This document shows positions 32,181 through 41,137 of a stretch of 64,000 nucleotides of DNA, in pieces. The notes under the pieces are model-generated. The model searched no databases. It worked only from the letters and a program-made list of their open reading frames with translations, and was not told the origin of the DNA. The DNA comes from Amycolatopsis acidicola (GTDB lineage: Bacteria > Actinomycetota > Actinomycetes > Mycobacteriales > Pseudonocardiaceae), in contig NZ_VMNW02000018.1 in the NCBI RefSeq assembly GCF_007713735.2, positions 62,001 to 126,000 of the forward strand. The letters run 5' to 3'. Every line of letters begins with the position of its first letter. The stretch's first letter is position 1. A program made the position numbers and the translations under genes.

Positions 32181-33314
32181 ATGACAGTGAAGATCATGCG
32201 GCCGATGGGTGCAGTCGGCATCGTGGCGAGTGCCGCACTCGTGCTCGCCGCCTGTGGCTCGGACCCGGCCTCGTCCAACAACAACACCCCCACCTCGGGT
32301 GCGGCTGCTGCGGCGACCGGCACGGCCAAGGTGGACTGCGGCGGCAAGACCCCGCTCTCGGGTGAGGGTTCCACCGCACAGAAGACCGCGATGGACATCT
32401 TCGCCCAGCAGTACGCCAAGACCTGCTCGGGCCAGGTCGTCAACTACAACGCGACGGGCTCCGGCGCCGGCGTCAAGCAGTTCAACGCCAAGCAGGTCGA
32501 CTTCGGCGGTTCGGACTCGCCGATCAGCGGGAGCGACGCGGACGCCGCCAAGGCCCGCTGCGGCGGCAACCCGGCGTGGAACCTGCCGATGGTCGTCGGC
32601 CCGGTCGCGATCGGCTACAAGCTCGACGGCGTCTCCTCGCTCACGCTCACCGGCGAGGTCGCGGCGAAGATCTTCAACGGTCAGATCAAGACCTGGAACG
32701 ACCCGGCGATCGCCGCGGTGAACCCGGGCGTGAACCTGCCGGCCAAGCCGATCCAGGTGTTCTCGCGCTCCGACGAGTCGGGCACGACCGACAACTTCCA
32801 GCACTACCTGGCCGCCGCCGGCAAGGGCGCGTGGACCCAGGGCACCGGCAAGGCCTTCAAGGGCGGCGTCGGCAACGGTGCCTCCGGCTCGAACGGTGTC
32901 GCTTCGGCGGTCCGCGCGGCCGACGGCGCGATCGGTTACCTCGAGTCCTCGTACGTCAAGGACGGCATCACCGCGGCCAAGATCGACAGCGGCTCCGGCG
33001 CGGTCGAGCTGAACCCGACGAACGTGGCCAAGGCGCTCGACGCCGCGGTCTTCAAGACCCCCGGCAGCAACGACCTGGCGATGGACCTGGACAAGATCTA
33101 CGCCGCCAACACCCCGGGTGCGTACCCGCTGCTGCTGACGACGTACGAGATCGTCTGCTCGAAGGGTTACGACGCCGACACCACCAAGGCGATCAAGGCG
33201 TTCATGACCTCCTCGGCCACCACCGCCCAGCAGCCGATCGCGGACAAGGGCTTCGTGCCGCTGCCGCAGAGCCTGCAGGACAAGGTGCTCACGGCGATCA
33301 GCGCCATCTCGTAA
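32181..33314 (+). CDS. pstS: phosphate ABC transporter substrate-binding lipoprotein PstS
   Basis: PstS captures phosphate outside the membrane for PstCAB. The 377-residue precursor has a lipoprotein signal (VGIVASAALVLAACGSDP; lipobox LAAC), a Ser/Thr/Asn linker, and the binding fold with SGEGSTAQKTAMDIFA, NYNATGSGAGVKQF, FGGSDSPISG and the phosphate loop SRSDESGTTDNF. ATG 32181 is very close to GGAGG; GTG 32187, 8 nt from it, may be the true start. A hairpin follows the gene, before pstC, which would raise pstS output relative to the rest. Confidence 0.96.
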   Translation: MTVKIMRPMGAVGIVASAALVLAACGSDPASSNNNTPTSGAAAAATGTAKVDCGGKTPLSGEGSTAQKTAMDIFAQQYAKTCSGQVVNYNATGSGAGVKQFNAKQVDFGGSDSPISGSDADAAKARCGGNPAWNLPMVVGPVAIGYKLDGVSSLTLTGEVAAKIFNGQIKTWNDPAIAAVNPGVNLPAKPIQVFSRSDESGTTDNFQHYLAAAGKGAWTQGTGKAFKGGVGNGASGSNGVASAVRAADGAIGYLESSYVKDGITAAKIDSGSGAVELNPTNVAKALDAAVFKTPGSNDLAMDLDKIYAANTPGAYPLLLTTYEIVCSKGYDADTTKAIKAFMTSSATTAQQPIADKGFVPLPQSLQDKVLTAISAIS

Positions 33315-33379
33315 CACCGCAGTAAGCAGAACAAAGGGTTGGACCAAAGAAAAACCCGATGAGCGAGCCAACCTCGACG

Positions 33380-33412
33380 CGGACGCCCGCCGGACACCCC
33401 GGTGGGCGTCCG
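33380..33412 (+). terminator. intercistronic hairpin between pstS and pstC
   Basis: GGACGCCCGCCGG and CCGGTGGGCGTCC pair over 13 bp (one G-U) with an ACACC loop. No T-run follows. It probably stops part of the transcription or protects the pstS mRNA end. Confidence 0.65.
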
Positions 33413-33456
33413 TTGTCGTCTCTATACCCCCGGAGGCCACGATTTCGGCGCAACCA

Positions 33457-34401
33457 GTGACCACGAGCCGAACGAAGGTGCGGCCGGGAGACCGCATCTT
33501 CAAGAACCTGACCACGGGCGCGGGTGTGTTCGTGGTCGCGCTGATCGGCCTGATCGGCTTGTTCCTGCTGATCCAGGCGATCCCGGCGCTGAAAGCCGAC
33601 CAGGTGAACTTCCTGTTCTCCAACACCTGGGACACGTCCGACCCGAACAACCTCAAGTTCGGCATCCGTGACCTCTTCCTGGTCACGGTCTACATCTCCC
33701 TGGTGGCGCTGATCATCGCGATGCCGATTTCCCTGGGTATCGCGCTGTTCCTGACGCAGTACGCGCCGCGGCGGCTGGCCCGCCCGTTCGCCTACGTCAT
33801 CGATCTGCTCGCCGCCGTGCCGTCGATCATCTTCGGCCTGTGGGGCATCCTCGTGCTCGCGCCGCAGCTCGCGCCGGTCGCGCAGTGGATCAACGAGACG
33901 CTCGGCTTCATCCCGATCTTCGGCAAGGGCAACGTGTTCCCGAACTACTCGGGCACGATCTTCACCGCGGGCGTGGTGGTCGCGGTGATGGTGCTGCCGA
34001 TCATCACGTCGCTCTCGCGCGAGGTCTTCGAGCGCACGCCGACCACCCACGTCGAGGGCGCGCTCGCGCTGGGCGCCACGCGCTGGGAGGTCATCCGCAC
34101 CACGGTGCTGCCCTTCGGCAAGGCGGGCTACATCGGCGCGTCCATGCTCGGTCTCGGCCGGGCGCTGGGTGAGACCATCGCGATCGCGGTGATCCTGTTC
34201 ATCCCGCGCGGCGGGCATTTCGACTGGACCATCTTCGACGGTGGCGCCACGTTCGCCTCGCAGATCGCGGCGAACTACTCCGAGTTCAACAACCCCACGT
34301 CGGCCGGCGCCTACATCGCGGCGGGCCTGGTGCTGTTCGTGCTCACGTTCCTGGTGAACTTCGCGGCGCGCGCGGTCATCGGCAAGAAGAAGGGTGACTG
34401 A
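33457..34401 (+). CDS. pstC: phosphate ABC transporter permease PstC
   Basis: The 314-residue permease has six membrane helices and the EAA loop VEGALALGATRWEVIRTTVLPFG, which contacts PstB. FVVALIGLIGLFLLIQAIPAL is helix 1. The obvious start is GTG 33457, but it has no ribosome-binding site nearby; an in-frame ATT at 33442 lies 5 nt after GGAGG (33432-33436) and would begin the protein (I/M)SAQPVTTS. It could be a rare ATT start. pstA follows 3 nt after the stop. Confidence 0.95.
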   Translation: MTTSRTKVRPGDRIFKNLTTGAGVFVVALIGLIGLFLLIQAIPALKADQVNFLFSNTWDTSDPNNLKFGIRDLFLVTVYISLVALIIAMPISLGIALFLTQYAPRRLARPFAYVIDLLAAVPSIIFGLWGILVLAPQLAPVAQWINETLGFIPIFGKGNVFPNYSGTIFTAGVVVAVMVLPIITSLSREVFERTPTTHVEGALALGATRWEVIRTTVLPFGKAGYIGASMLGLGRALGETIAIAVILFIPRGGHFDWTIFDGGATFASQIAANYSEFNNPTSAGAYIAAGLVLFVLTFLVNFAARAVIGKKKGD

Positions 34402-34404
34402 GCC

Positions 34405-35331
34405 ATGACGAGCACTCTTTCCGACACCGACCGCCCCGCGCTCACCCCGGCCTTCCAGAAGGTCAGCGCCAAGCGCAAGCTCAAGAACGCCGTCGCGACC
34501 GGGCTGGTCTGGCTGTCGTTCCTGATCGCGCTCGTCCCGCTGGTCTGGGTGCTGTACACGGTGATCGCGAACGGCATCAAGCGCGTCCCGTTCACCAACT
34601 GGTGGTCCGAGGACTTCGGTTCGGTGCTGTCCGACGAGGTCGGCGGCGGCGTGCTGCACGCCATCATCGGCACACTGGAGCAGGGCCTGATCTGCGCGAT
34701 CATCGCGGTGCCGATCGGCCTGCTGACGGCCATCTACCTCGTCGAGTACGGCCGCGGCGCCAGGCTCGCGAGGATCACCACGTTCATGGTGGACATCCTT
34801 TCCGGTGTCCCCTCGATCGTGGCCGCGCTGTTCATCTACGCGCTCTGGATCACCACGCTCGGCCTGCCGCGCAGCGGTTTCGCGGTGTCGCTGGCCTTGG
34901 TGCTGCTGATGATCCCGGTCGTGGTCCGCTCGGCGGAGGAGATGCTGCAGATCGTCCCGGACGACCTGCGCGAAGCCTCGTACGCGCTGGGTGTGCCGAA
35001 GTGGAAGACGATCATGCGGGTGGTGCTGCCGACCGCGCTTTCCGGCATCATCTCCGGCGTCACGATGGCGCTGGCCCGCGTGATGGGCGAGACCGCCCCG
35101 CTGCTCGTGCTGGTGGGTTACTCGGCCTACGTCAACTGGGACGTCTTCCACAATGAACAGGCCTCGCTGCCGTTGCTGATGAACAACGAACGCGCCACGA
35201 ACACGATGGAGCCCGGTAGCGTCGGTTTCGACCGCATCTGGGGTGCGGCGCTGACCCTGGTCCTCATCATCGCAGTGATCAACCTCCTCGCCACGCTCGT
35301 CGCCCGCGTGGTCGCACCGAAGAAGAAGTGA
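34405..35331 (+). CDS. pstA: phosphate ABC transporter permease PstA
   Basis: The 308-residue second permease of the Pst system has six helices and the EAA motif REASYALGVPKWKTIMRVVLP. DILSGVPSIVAALFIYALW and SGVTMALARVMGETAPLLVL are typical of PstA. The N-terminal 30 residues are polar. It starts 3 nt after pstC with GTGACTGAGCC upstream, so coupling to pstC is likely, and pstB follows 6 nt after the stop. Confidence 0.95.
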   Translation: MTSTLSDTDRPALTPAFQKVSAKRKLKNAVATGLVWLSFLIALVPLVWVLYTVIANGIKRVPFTNWWSEDFGSVLSDEVGGGVLHAIIGTLEQGLICAIIAVPIGLLTAIYLVEYGRGARLARITTFMVDILSGVPSIVAALFIYALWITTLGLPRSGFAVSLALVLLMIPVVVRSAEEMLQIVPDDLREASYALGVPKWKTIMRVVLPTALSGIISGVTMALARVMGETAPLLVLVGYSAYVNWDVFHNEQASLPLLMNNERATNTMEPGSVGFDRIWGAALTLVLIIAVINLLATLVARVVAPKKK

Positions 35332-35337
35332 GCTGGC

Positions 35338-36114
35338 ATGGCTAAGCGAATCGACGTCAAGGACCTCGACATCTACTACGGCAAGTTCCACGCCGTGGAC
35401 AGCGTCACGTTGTCGGTGCCGCCGCGGAACGTCACGGCGTTCATCGGGCCGTCCGGCTGCGGCAAGTCCACGGTGCTGCGCACGCTCAACCGGATGCACG
35501 AAGTCATCCCTGGCGCCCGCGTGGACGGCGACGTCCTGCTGGACGGGGAGAACATCTACGCGTCCAATGTGGACCCGGTGCAGGTGCGCCGGACCATCGG
35601 CATGGTGTTCCAGCGCCCCAACCCGTTCCCCACGATGTCCATCAAGGACAACGTGGTCGCGGGGCTGAAACTGGCAGGCAGCAAGAACAAGAAGCAGCTC
35701 GACGAGATCGCCGAGCGGGCGCTGCGCGGGGCGAACCTCTGGACGGAGGTCAAGGACCGGCTGAACAAGCCGGGCGGCGGCCTCTCCGGCGGGCAGCAGC
35801 AGCGGCTGTGCATCGCGCGCGCCATCGCGGTGCGCCCGGACGTGCTGCTGATGGACGAGCCCTGTTCGGCTCTGGACCCGATCTCCACGCTGGCGATCGA
35901 GGACCTGATCGGTGAGCTGAAGAAGGACTACACGATCGTCATCGTCACCCACAACATGCAGCAGGCGGCGCGGGTTTCGGACCAGACGGCGTTCTTCAAC
36001 CTCGCCGGCGTCGGCCAGCCCGGCAGGCTCGTCGAGCTGAACGACACGGAGAAGATCTTCTCCAACCCCAACGAAAAGGCCACCGAGGACTACATCTCGG
36101 GCCGCTTCGGCTGA
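35338..36114 (+). CDS. pstB: phosphate ABC transporter ATPase PstB
   Basis: The 258-residue ATPase drives phosphate import. It has Walker [10 protein letters not shown] (about residue 41), [17 protein letters not shown] with Q-loop, signature [16 protein letters not shown], Walker [14 protein letters not shown] and switch His in [35 protein letters not shown] at the start and [21 protein letters not shown] at the end are diagnostic for PstB. It is the last gene of pstSCAB; phoU is convergent 1.7 kb away, not in the operon. Confidence 0.97.
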   Translation: MAKRIDVKDLDIYYGKFHAVDSVTLSVPPRNVTAFIGPSGCGKSTVLRTLNRMHEVIPGARVDGDVLLDGENIYASNVDPVQVRRTIGMVFQRPNPFPTMSIKDNVVAGLKLAGSKNKKQLDEIAERALRGANLWTEVKDRLNKPGGGLSGGQQQRLCIARAIAVRPDVLLMDEPCSALDPISTLAIEDLIGELKKDYTIVIVTHNMQQAARVSDQTAFFNLAGVGQPGRLVELNDTEKIFSNPNEKATEDYISGRFG

Positions 36115-36222
36115 GACGTTCCTCTCCACGGAAGGCCGGTCTCCCTGGTGGGGGCCGGCCTTCCGGCTCGAGGGGCGGAAAACCGGTCGGAACTTGTCGG
36201 CACCACCCGTTACCTTCGGGAT

Positions 36223-37131
36223 GTGGTTTCGGTGAACGTCGACGAGTTCGGAGGGCGGCTGCCGCGGCCGCGGGCGCTGGCACTGGCGGGGCGTGTGCTG
36301 GGGGCGATCCCACCGCCGCTGCAGGTGCTGGTGGGGATCGTCAGCGTGCAGGTCGGCGCTTCGCTGGCCAAACAGCTCTTCGCGGTCGCCGGCGCGGCGG
36401 GCACGGTTTCGCTGCGCCTGTTCTTCGCCGCGGTGGTGTTGCTGCTCGTCTGGCGCCCCACGCTGCGCCTCGGGCGCCGGGCGTGGCCGGTGGTGCTGGG
36501 CTACGGGATCGTGCTCGGCGGCATGAATCTCCTGTTCTACCAAGCACTCGCGCGGATCCCGCAGGGCATCGCGGTCACCATCGAGTTCCTCGGGCCGCTG
36601 ACGGTGGCGCTCGCCGGCTCGCGCCGTCTGCTCGACGCGTTGTGGGCGGTACTCGCCGCGGGCGGGGTCGTGCTGCTCACCGAAAGCCGCGGCGATCTGT
36701 CCGTGGCGGGCATGTTGTTCGCGCTGGGCGCCGGAATCTGCTGGGGGCTCTACATCCTGCTCGGTGCCGCGCTGGGGGACAGGACGTCGGAGGGCAGCGG
36801 TCTCGCCGTCGCGATGGCGGTCGCGGCGATGGTCGCGATGCCGGTGGGGGTCGTCGAGTCGGGCACCCAGCTGCTCTCGCCGTGGATCCTGATCATCGGG
36901 CTGGCTGTGGCGTTGCTCTCCTCGGTCATCCCGTACTCGCTGGAGCTGGAGGCGCTGCGCAAGATCCCGCCGCGCGTGTTCGGGGTGCTGATGAGCCTCG
37001 AGCCCGCGGTCGGTGCGCTGGCCGGGCTCGTGGTGCTGCACGAGTCGCTGCACCCGATGCAGTGGCTGGCGTTGTGCTGCGTCGTGGCCGCCTCCATCGG
37101 CGCCACCCGCTCGGCGCGGCCGGAGTCCTGA
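36223..37131 (+). CDS. EamA/RhtA-family exporter
   Basis: A 302-residue drug/metabolite transporter with ten membrane helices in two EamA repeats. AKQLFAVAGAAGTVSLRLFFAA and GMNLLFYQALARIPQGIAVTIEFLGPL match the RhtA (threonine/homoserine exporter) group. The substrate is a guess at amino acids. GTG 36223 is 6 nt after TACCTT (36211-36216) so the mRNA looks leaderless; the frame continues to 36148 but without support. No link to phosphate is evident. Confidence 0.88.
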   Translation: MVSVNVDEFGGRLPRPRALALAGRVLGAIPPPLQVLVGIVSVQVGASLAKQLFAVAGAAGTVSLRLFFAAVVLLLVWRPTLRLGRRAWPVVLGYGIVLGGMNLLFYQALARIPQGIAVTIEFLGPLTVALAGSRRLLDALWAVLAAGGVVLLTESRGDLSVAGMLFALGAGICWGLYILLGAALGDRTSEGSGLAVAMAVAAMVAMPVGVVESGTQLLSPWILIIGLAVALLSSVIPYSLELEALRKIPPRVFGVLMSLEPAVGALAGLVVLHESLHPMQWLALCCVVAASIGATRSARPES

Positions 37132-37153
37132 CCAGCTTCGATAGGCTGGCAGG

Positions 37154-37795
37154 GTGACGGTGCTCGACGACCAGCCCCAGGCGCTCCTGCAGGATCTCGG
37201 CCGTGAACTGATGGTCTACAAGTTCGCGGTCGAGGAGCTGCTGACGAAGCTGCGAATCCTGTCCGAGGAGTTCGACTTCGCGCACCAGCACGATCCGATC
37301 GAGCACATCACCAGCCGTGTGAAGCAGCCGAAGGCGATCATGCAGAAGCTGCGGCGCAAGGGCATCGAGCCGAGTATCGAAGCGGTCCGCGAGGAGATCG
37401 AGGACGTGGCGGGCATCCGCGTGGTCTGCCCGTTCGTGCCGGACGTGTACATGGTGGCCGGGATGCTGGGCCGCCAGGACGACGTCGAGATCGTCAAGAC
37501 CAAGGACTACATCGACGAGCCCAAGCCCAACGGCTACCGCAGCCTGCACCTGATCGTGCGGATCCCGGTGTTCCTGTCCGACCGGGTGGAGAAGGTCAAG
37601 GTGGAGATCCAGATGCGCACGATCGCGATGGATTTCTGGGCCGCCGTGGAGCACAAGCTGTTCTACAAGTACGACGGCGAAGCCCCCGCGGACTTCGGTA
37701 CCGAGCTGAGGGCGGCCGCGGCGACGGCGGCCGACCTCGACACCCGGATGACGGCGCTACACCGCCGGAGTCAGATGTCCTCGTCCGCGCCGTAG
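37154..37795 (+). CDS. small alarmone synthetase (RelA/SpoT-type (p)ppGpp synthase)
   Basis: The 213-residue protein holds only a synthetase domain: FAHQHDPIEHITSRVKQPKAIMQKL, EDVAGIRVVCPFVPDVYMVA, DYIDEPKPNGYRSLHLIVRIP and VEIQMRTIAMDFWAAVEHKL. No HD hydrolase or C-terminal regulatory domain exists, so it is a RelQ/RelP-like small alarmone synthetase that makes (p)ppGpp from GTP or GDP and ATP. GTG 37154 lies 6 nt after TAGGCT. The 3' end overlaps convergent phoU by 25 nt, so the two transcripts are antisense there. Confidence 0.92.
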   Translation: MTVLDDQPQALLQDLGRELMVYKFAVEELLTKLRILSEEFDFAHQHDPIEHITSRVKQPKAIMQKLRRKGIEPSIEAVREEIEDVAGIRVVCPFVPDVYMVAGMLGRQDDVEIVKTKDYIDEPKPNGYRSLHLIVRIPVFLSDRVEKVKVEIQMRTIAMDFWAAVEHKLFYKYDGEAPADFGTELRAAAATAADLDTRMTALHRRSQMSSSAP

Positions 37796-38436
37796 CCCGG
37801 CATCTTGCCGGTGGACACGAAGACCATCCGCTTCGCGACCGAGACGGCGTGGTCGGCGTAGCGCTCGTAGAACCGGCCCAGCAGGGTCACGTCGACCGCG
37901 GCCGGGACACCGAACTCCCAGTCCTTGGCCATGATCACGCTGAACAGGTGGCGGTGGATCTCGTCGACCTGGTCGTCCTCCGCCTCGAGCGAACGGGCGG
38001 CCTCGACGTCCTTGGACTTGATGACCTCTTCGGTGCGCAGCGCCAGCCGCACGACCGCCTCGCCCATCTCCGCGAAGTACGGCCGGACCGGCACCGGCAG
38101 CGCGTTGTCCGGGTGCCTGCGGCGAGCCGCTTTCGCCACGTGCAGGGCGAGGTCGCCCATGCGCTCCAGGCTTTCCGCGGCGTGGATGACGGCGAGCACG
38201 GTGCGCAGGTCGGTGGCGACGGGTGCCTGCAGCGCCAGCAACGCATAAGCCTGCTCTTCGCACTCGGCGCGCGCGTCGTCGATCACCGCGTCGCCACCGA
38301 TCACCTGCTCCGCGAGGGACAGGTCGGCGTTGAGCAAGGCCTTGGTGGCCTTCTCCATCGCGTTGGCGACCTGGACCGACATGTTCGCCAGGTTGCCGGC
38401 CAGCTCTTCGAGTTCGACGTGGTATTGCTCGCGCAT
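37771..38436 (-). CDS. phoU: phosphate signalling protein PhoU
   Basis: PhoU restrains phosphate-starvation signalling by linking PstB to the sensor kinase. The 221-residue protein has two three-helix PhoU repeats with metal-binding acidic motifs: VIGGDAVIDDARAECEEQAY and SKDVEAARSLEAEDDQVDEIH, plus DLRTVLAVIHAAESLERMGDLA. I choose ATG 38436, 6 nt after TAAAGT, hence leaderless; GTG 38442 is two codons earlier. Tandem 11-bp repeats lie 40 bp upstream. From memory it equals PhoY2 (Rv0821c). Confidence 0.95.
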   Translation of the reverse strand: MREQYHVELEELAGNLANMSVQVANAMEKATKALLNADLSLAEQVIGGDAVIDDARAECEEQAYALLALQAPVATDLRTVLAVIHAAESLERMGDLALHVAKAARRRHPDNALPVPVRPYFAEMGEAVVRLALRTEEVIKSKDVEAARSLEAEDDQVDEIHRHLFSVIMAKDWEFGVPAAVDVTLLGRFYERYADHAVSVAKRMVFVSTGKMPGYGADEDI

Positions 38437-38475
38437 GGCCACACTTTACGGTCCCGGCCAGGCGAACACGGCATC

Positions 38476-38497
38476 GCGGAGTGAACCCCGAGTGAAC
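38476..38497 (-). promoter_or_regulatory. PHO-box-like tandem repeats before phoU
   Basis: On the minus strand GTTCACTCGGG (38497-38487) is directly followed by GTTCACTCCGC (38486-38476). The first fully matches the PhoP repeat GTTCAYYYRGG; the second has one mismatch. They end 28 bp before the -10 TAAAGT of phoU, in the position of a PhoP-activated promoter. Confidence 0.7.
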
Positions 38498-38512
38498 CCG
38501 GGCTAACGAATG

Positions 38513-40930
38513 CTACTGCTCGGACTTGCCTGCCGAGCTGGGCGTAGCGCCGTCGGCGCTGTTCGTAGGAGTGGTCGACTCCGGGGTACTGCCCGGTAAC
38601 GCGGTGTTGTCGATGAGCGCCTGGAAGACCGCCTTCGCCTTCGAGTCCAGCAGCACCTCGTTGCCGCGGCTGTTGGACTCGCCGGTGGTGGGCACGGTCA
38701 TGAAGTTGACCTTGCTCGGGTCCAGGCCCTTCATCGACTGCGCGAGCGTGAGCATCTGGTCCACGCCGATGTTGTCGCCGAAGGTGGCCTTCGCGAACGC
38801 GGTGACGAAACCGGAGAGCTGACCGGGGTTGGTCAGCACGCCGTGGGACATCACCTTCGTCATGAGCGAGCTGATGAACTCCTGCTGGCGTTTGATCCGG
38901 CCGTAGTCGGAGGTGACGTCGCCGACGACGTGGCGCGCGCGCACGTAGCTGAGCGCCTGGTCGCCGGAGATCGTCACGTCGCCGGTCTGCGAGATCACCA
39001 TGCCCAGGACGGTGTCCTTGATCGGGGAGTCGACGTGCACGGTTACGCCGCCGACGGCGTCCACCATGTCCTTGAAGCCGCTGAAGTCGATGCCGACGAA
39101 GTGGTTGATCCGCATCCCGGTCAGCTGCTGCACCCATTTCGTGAGGCAGCGCGGGCCGCCGATCGCGTAGGCGGTGTTGAGCTTGACCTTGCTGGCGCCG
39201 GGGACGACCTCGTCGCTGTAGTCGTTGGCCGCGGAGTCGAAGCGGTTGCAGTCGGGCCGCGTGATCTCGAGGTCACGCGGGAACGAGATGACGACCGCGC
39301 GCTGCCGGTCGGCCGGGATGTGCGCCAGCATCACGGTGTCCGAGCGGGCGCCCTCGACGTCGTCCGCGCTGCCGACGTTCTCCTCGGCCGTCGAGCCCGC
39401 CCGGGTGTCGGAGCCCGCGATGAGGAAGTTCTCGTCGCCAGTCTGCGCGGTGGCGTCCTGGATGTCGGAGGAGTTTTCGTCCAGCGCGGCGATTTCGGTG
39501 AACTTGCTGTTGAACCAGGTCTTCGTGCCCCAGGCCGCGCCGGTGGTCAGGAAGACCAGTCCGGCGAGCACCGCGGCGGCGATCCGCCAGCTGAGGATGG
39601 AACGCCTCGTGCGGCGTTCTTTCTTTTCCTGCAAGCGAGTCTGCGGTGCGGGCTCGTCGGGCGAGGTGACCGTGCGGGTCGGCTCGGCGGCCTCGCTCTT
39701 GATCGCGCGGTAGAACGCGGTGCGCGTCTGCTCGAACAACGCCACCGGCCGCGCGGCGAGTTTTTCCAGCTTCTGCTTGCGTTTCGCTTCCTCCGCGGCG
39801 AATTCGTCGTGCGCGGCGGAGAAACGGGCGAGCGTGTGGTCGATCTTGCGGCGCACCTTGGTGCTGTCGTCGATCGGCTCGAACTCGTCGGTCATCGTCA
39901 GCCGGTCTTCCGGCGTGACGGGACGGCGCGGCCGCGGCCTGGGTCGGCCGGGAGCGGCGGCTCGCGGCGCTTCGGGAGCGGACGGCGCTTCGGCCGCGGG
40001 CGGCTCGGAAGCGCGGTTCGCCTCGGGAGGCATCGGCGCCTCGGCCGGACGACGCGCTTCCGGTGGCTTGGGCGGCTCGGCTGGGCGACGCGCCTCGGGC
40101 GGCATGGGCGGTTCAAGCGTGCGGCGCACGTCGGACGGCGCTGGCGGTTCCGTCGCGCGGCGCGGCTCTGGCGGGGGCTCGGGAGCGCGACGCGCTTCGG
40201 GAGGCAGCGGCGGCTCAGCCGGGCGACGCGCTTCCGGCGGCACCGGCGGCTCAGCCCGGCGTGACTCGACCGGCGGCTCAGGCGCGCGACGCGCTTCCGG
40301 CGGAAGCGGCGGCTCAGCCGGGCGGCGCGCCTCGGGGGGCATCGGTGGCTCGGGAGCGCGGCGCGGCGCGGCCGGTGGGGGCGCCGGGGCACGGCGCGCT
40401 TCCGGGGGCATCGGCGGTTCCGGCGCCCGGCGCGGCTCAGCCGGCGGCTGCATCGGAGGTTGCGGGGGCGGCTCGGATGCGTGCCGCGGCTCGGCCGGCG
40501 ACGGCTTCATCGGCTCCGAGTGCCGGGGGGAGCCGAGCGCGGACGGCGGCTCCTGCCCGCGGCGCACTTCCGGCGGATCGAAGACCGGGGGCCGCGCGGG
40601 CGGCGGGACCGGGCGCGCGGGCGGGCGTCCGGCGGGTGGCTGCGGCGGAGGCGTCCGCCGCGCCGGCGGGTCCGGTTTCACCCGGGGCGGCGGGGCCTGT
40701 CTGTTCCCTGCCGGGGGCAGCGAGGGATGCGGATCCTTCGGGCCGCGCTCGTGCGACGACGGCCCCGGCGCACCGTTCCCGGCCTCGAAGTTCGGGCGGA
40801 TCCCGGTGTGCTGCGCGAGCACGTCGGAGACGCTGATCCCACCGTGGGTGTCGATGGAGCGACGGCGGCGAGCACGCGGTGAACCGCTACTGCCACGGGA
40901 ACCGGGGCCGGCGTTGGGATCGTCTGGCAC
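38513..40930 (-). CDS. LytR-CpsA-Psr (LCP) family protein with long repetitive tail
   Basis: LCP enzymes attach glycopolymers to peptidoglycan. The 805-residue protein has a roughly 330-residue cytoplasmic Pro/Arg/Glu/Ala-rich tail, a linker, one membrane helix (ILSWRIAAAVLAGLVFLTTGAAWG, about 445-468) and an outer LCP domain: GSDTRAG, ARSDTVMLAHIPADRQRAVVISFPRD, NTAYAIGGPRCLTKWVQQLTG, VDSPIKDTV and SYVRARHVVGDVTSDYGRIKRQQ. GAGGAG lies 5 nt before GTG 40930. From memory the position matches Rv0822c. The far C-terminus ends in a Ser/Thr-rich stretch. Confidence 0.93.
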   Translation of the reverse strand: MPDDPNAGPGSRGSSGSPRARRRRSIDTHGGISVSDVLAQHTGIRPNFEAGNGAPGPSSHERGPKDPHPSLPPAGNRQAPPPRVKPDPPARRTPPPQPPAGRPPARPVPPPARPPVFDPPEVRRGQEPPSALGSPRHSEPMKPSPAEPRHASEPPPQPPMQPPAEPRRAPEPPMPPEARRAPAPPPAAPRRAPEPPMPPEARRPAEPPLPPEARRAPEPPVESRRAEPPVPPEARRPAEPPLPPEARRAPEPPPEPRRATEPPAPSDVRRTLEPPMPPEARRPAEPPKPPEARRPAEAPMPPEANRASEPPAAEAPSAPEAPRAAAPGRPRPRPRRPVTPEDRLTMTDEFEPIDDSTKVRRKIDHTLARFSAAHDEFAAEEAKRKQKLEKLAARPVALFEQTRTAFYRAIKSEAAEPTRTVTSPDEPAPQTRLQEKKERRTRRSILSWRIAAAVLAGLVFLTTGAAWGTKTWFNSKFTEIAALDENSSDIQDATAQTGDENFLIAGSDTRAGSTAEENVGSADDVEGARSDTVMLAHIPADRQRAVVISFPRDLEITRPDCNRFDSAANDYSDEVVPGASKVKLNTAYAIGGPRCLTKWVQQLTGMRINHFVGIDFSGFKDMVDAVGGVTVHVDSPIKDTVLGMVISQTGDVTISGDQALSYVRARHVVGDVTSDYGRIKRQQEFISSLMTKVMSHGVLTNPGQLSGFVTAFAKATFGDNIGVDQMLTLAQSMKGLDPSKVNFMTVPTTGESNSRGNEVLLDSKAKAVFQALIDNTALPGSTPESTTPTNSADGATPSSAGKSEQ
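40020..40450 (-). repeat. Pro-Glu-Ala-Arg repeats inside the LCP gene
   Basis: About fourteen units resembling PPMPPEARRAPEPP, with variants ARRPAEPPLPPE and PRRAPEPP, run in tandem in the cytoplasmic tail. The DNA is therefore repetitive and GC-rich and prone to slippage and assembly error. The encoded tail would be disordered and alternate basic Arg pairs with Glu. Confidence 0.8.
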
Positions 40931-41137
40931 CCGGTCTCCTCTCAGTCGCTAGGGCCGCGGGTTCCCGCCGCCACAGTGTTGATCGCCAGGGCGGCGAGCA
41001 TCGTTATCGTACGGATACTTCCAGTTCCTGACGACACCCTCCCGGCACTTTTTTCACGCAGAGTGCGAGAAGTCGACATGGGCGCGACAAACCGGGTGAA
41101 GCGAACGGCGCTATTCAGCGCCAATGCCGCGAAAAAA
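40931..41137. other. 207-nt intergenic region before the LCP gene
   Basis: The region holds the LCP promoter and leader. It is less GC-rich than its surroundings. GGCGCT-ATTC-AGCGCC (41106-41121) is a small hairpin that may end the diguanylate cyclase transcript. I saw no gene. Confidence 0.45.

Noticed and set aside
33298-37053. A 1251-codon open frame antisense to pstC, pstA, pstB and the exporter
   Set aside because: It is Arg/His/Gln/Asp-rich low-complexity translation created by GC-rich codon bias; the plus-strand genes are certain.
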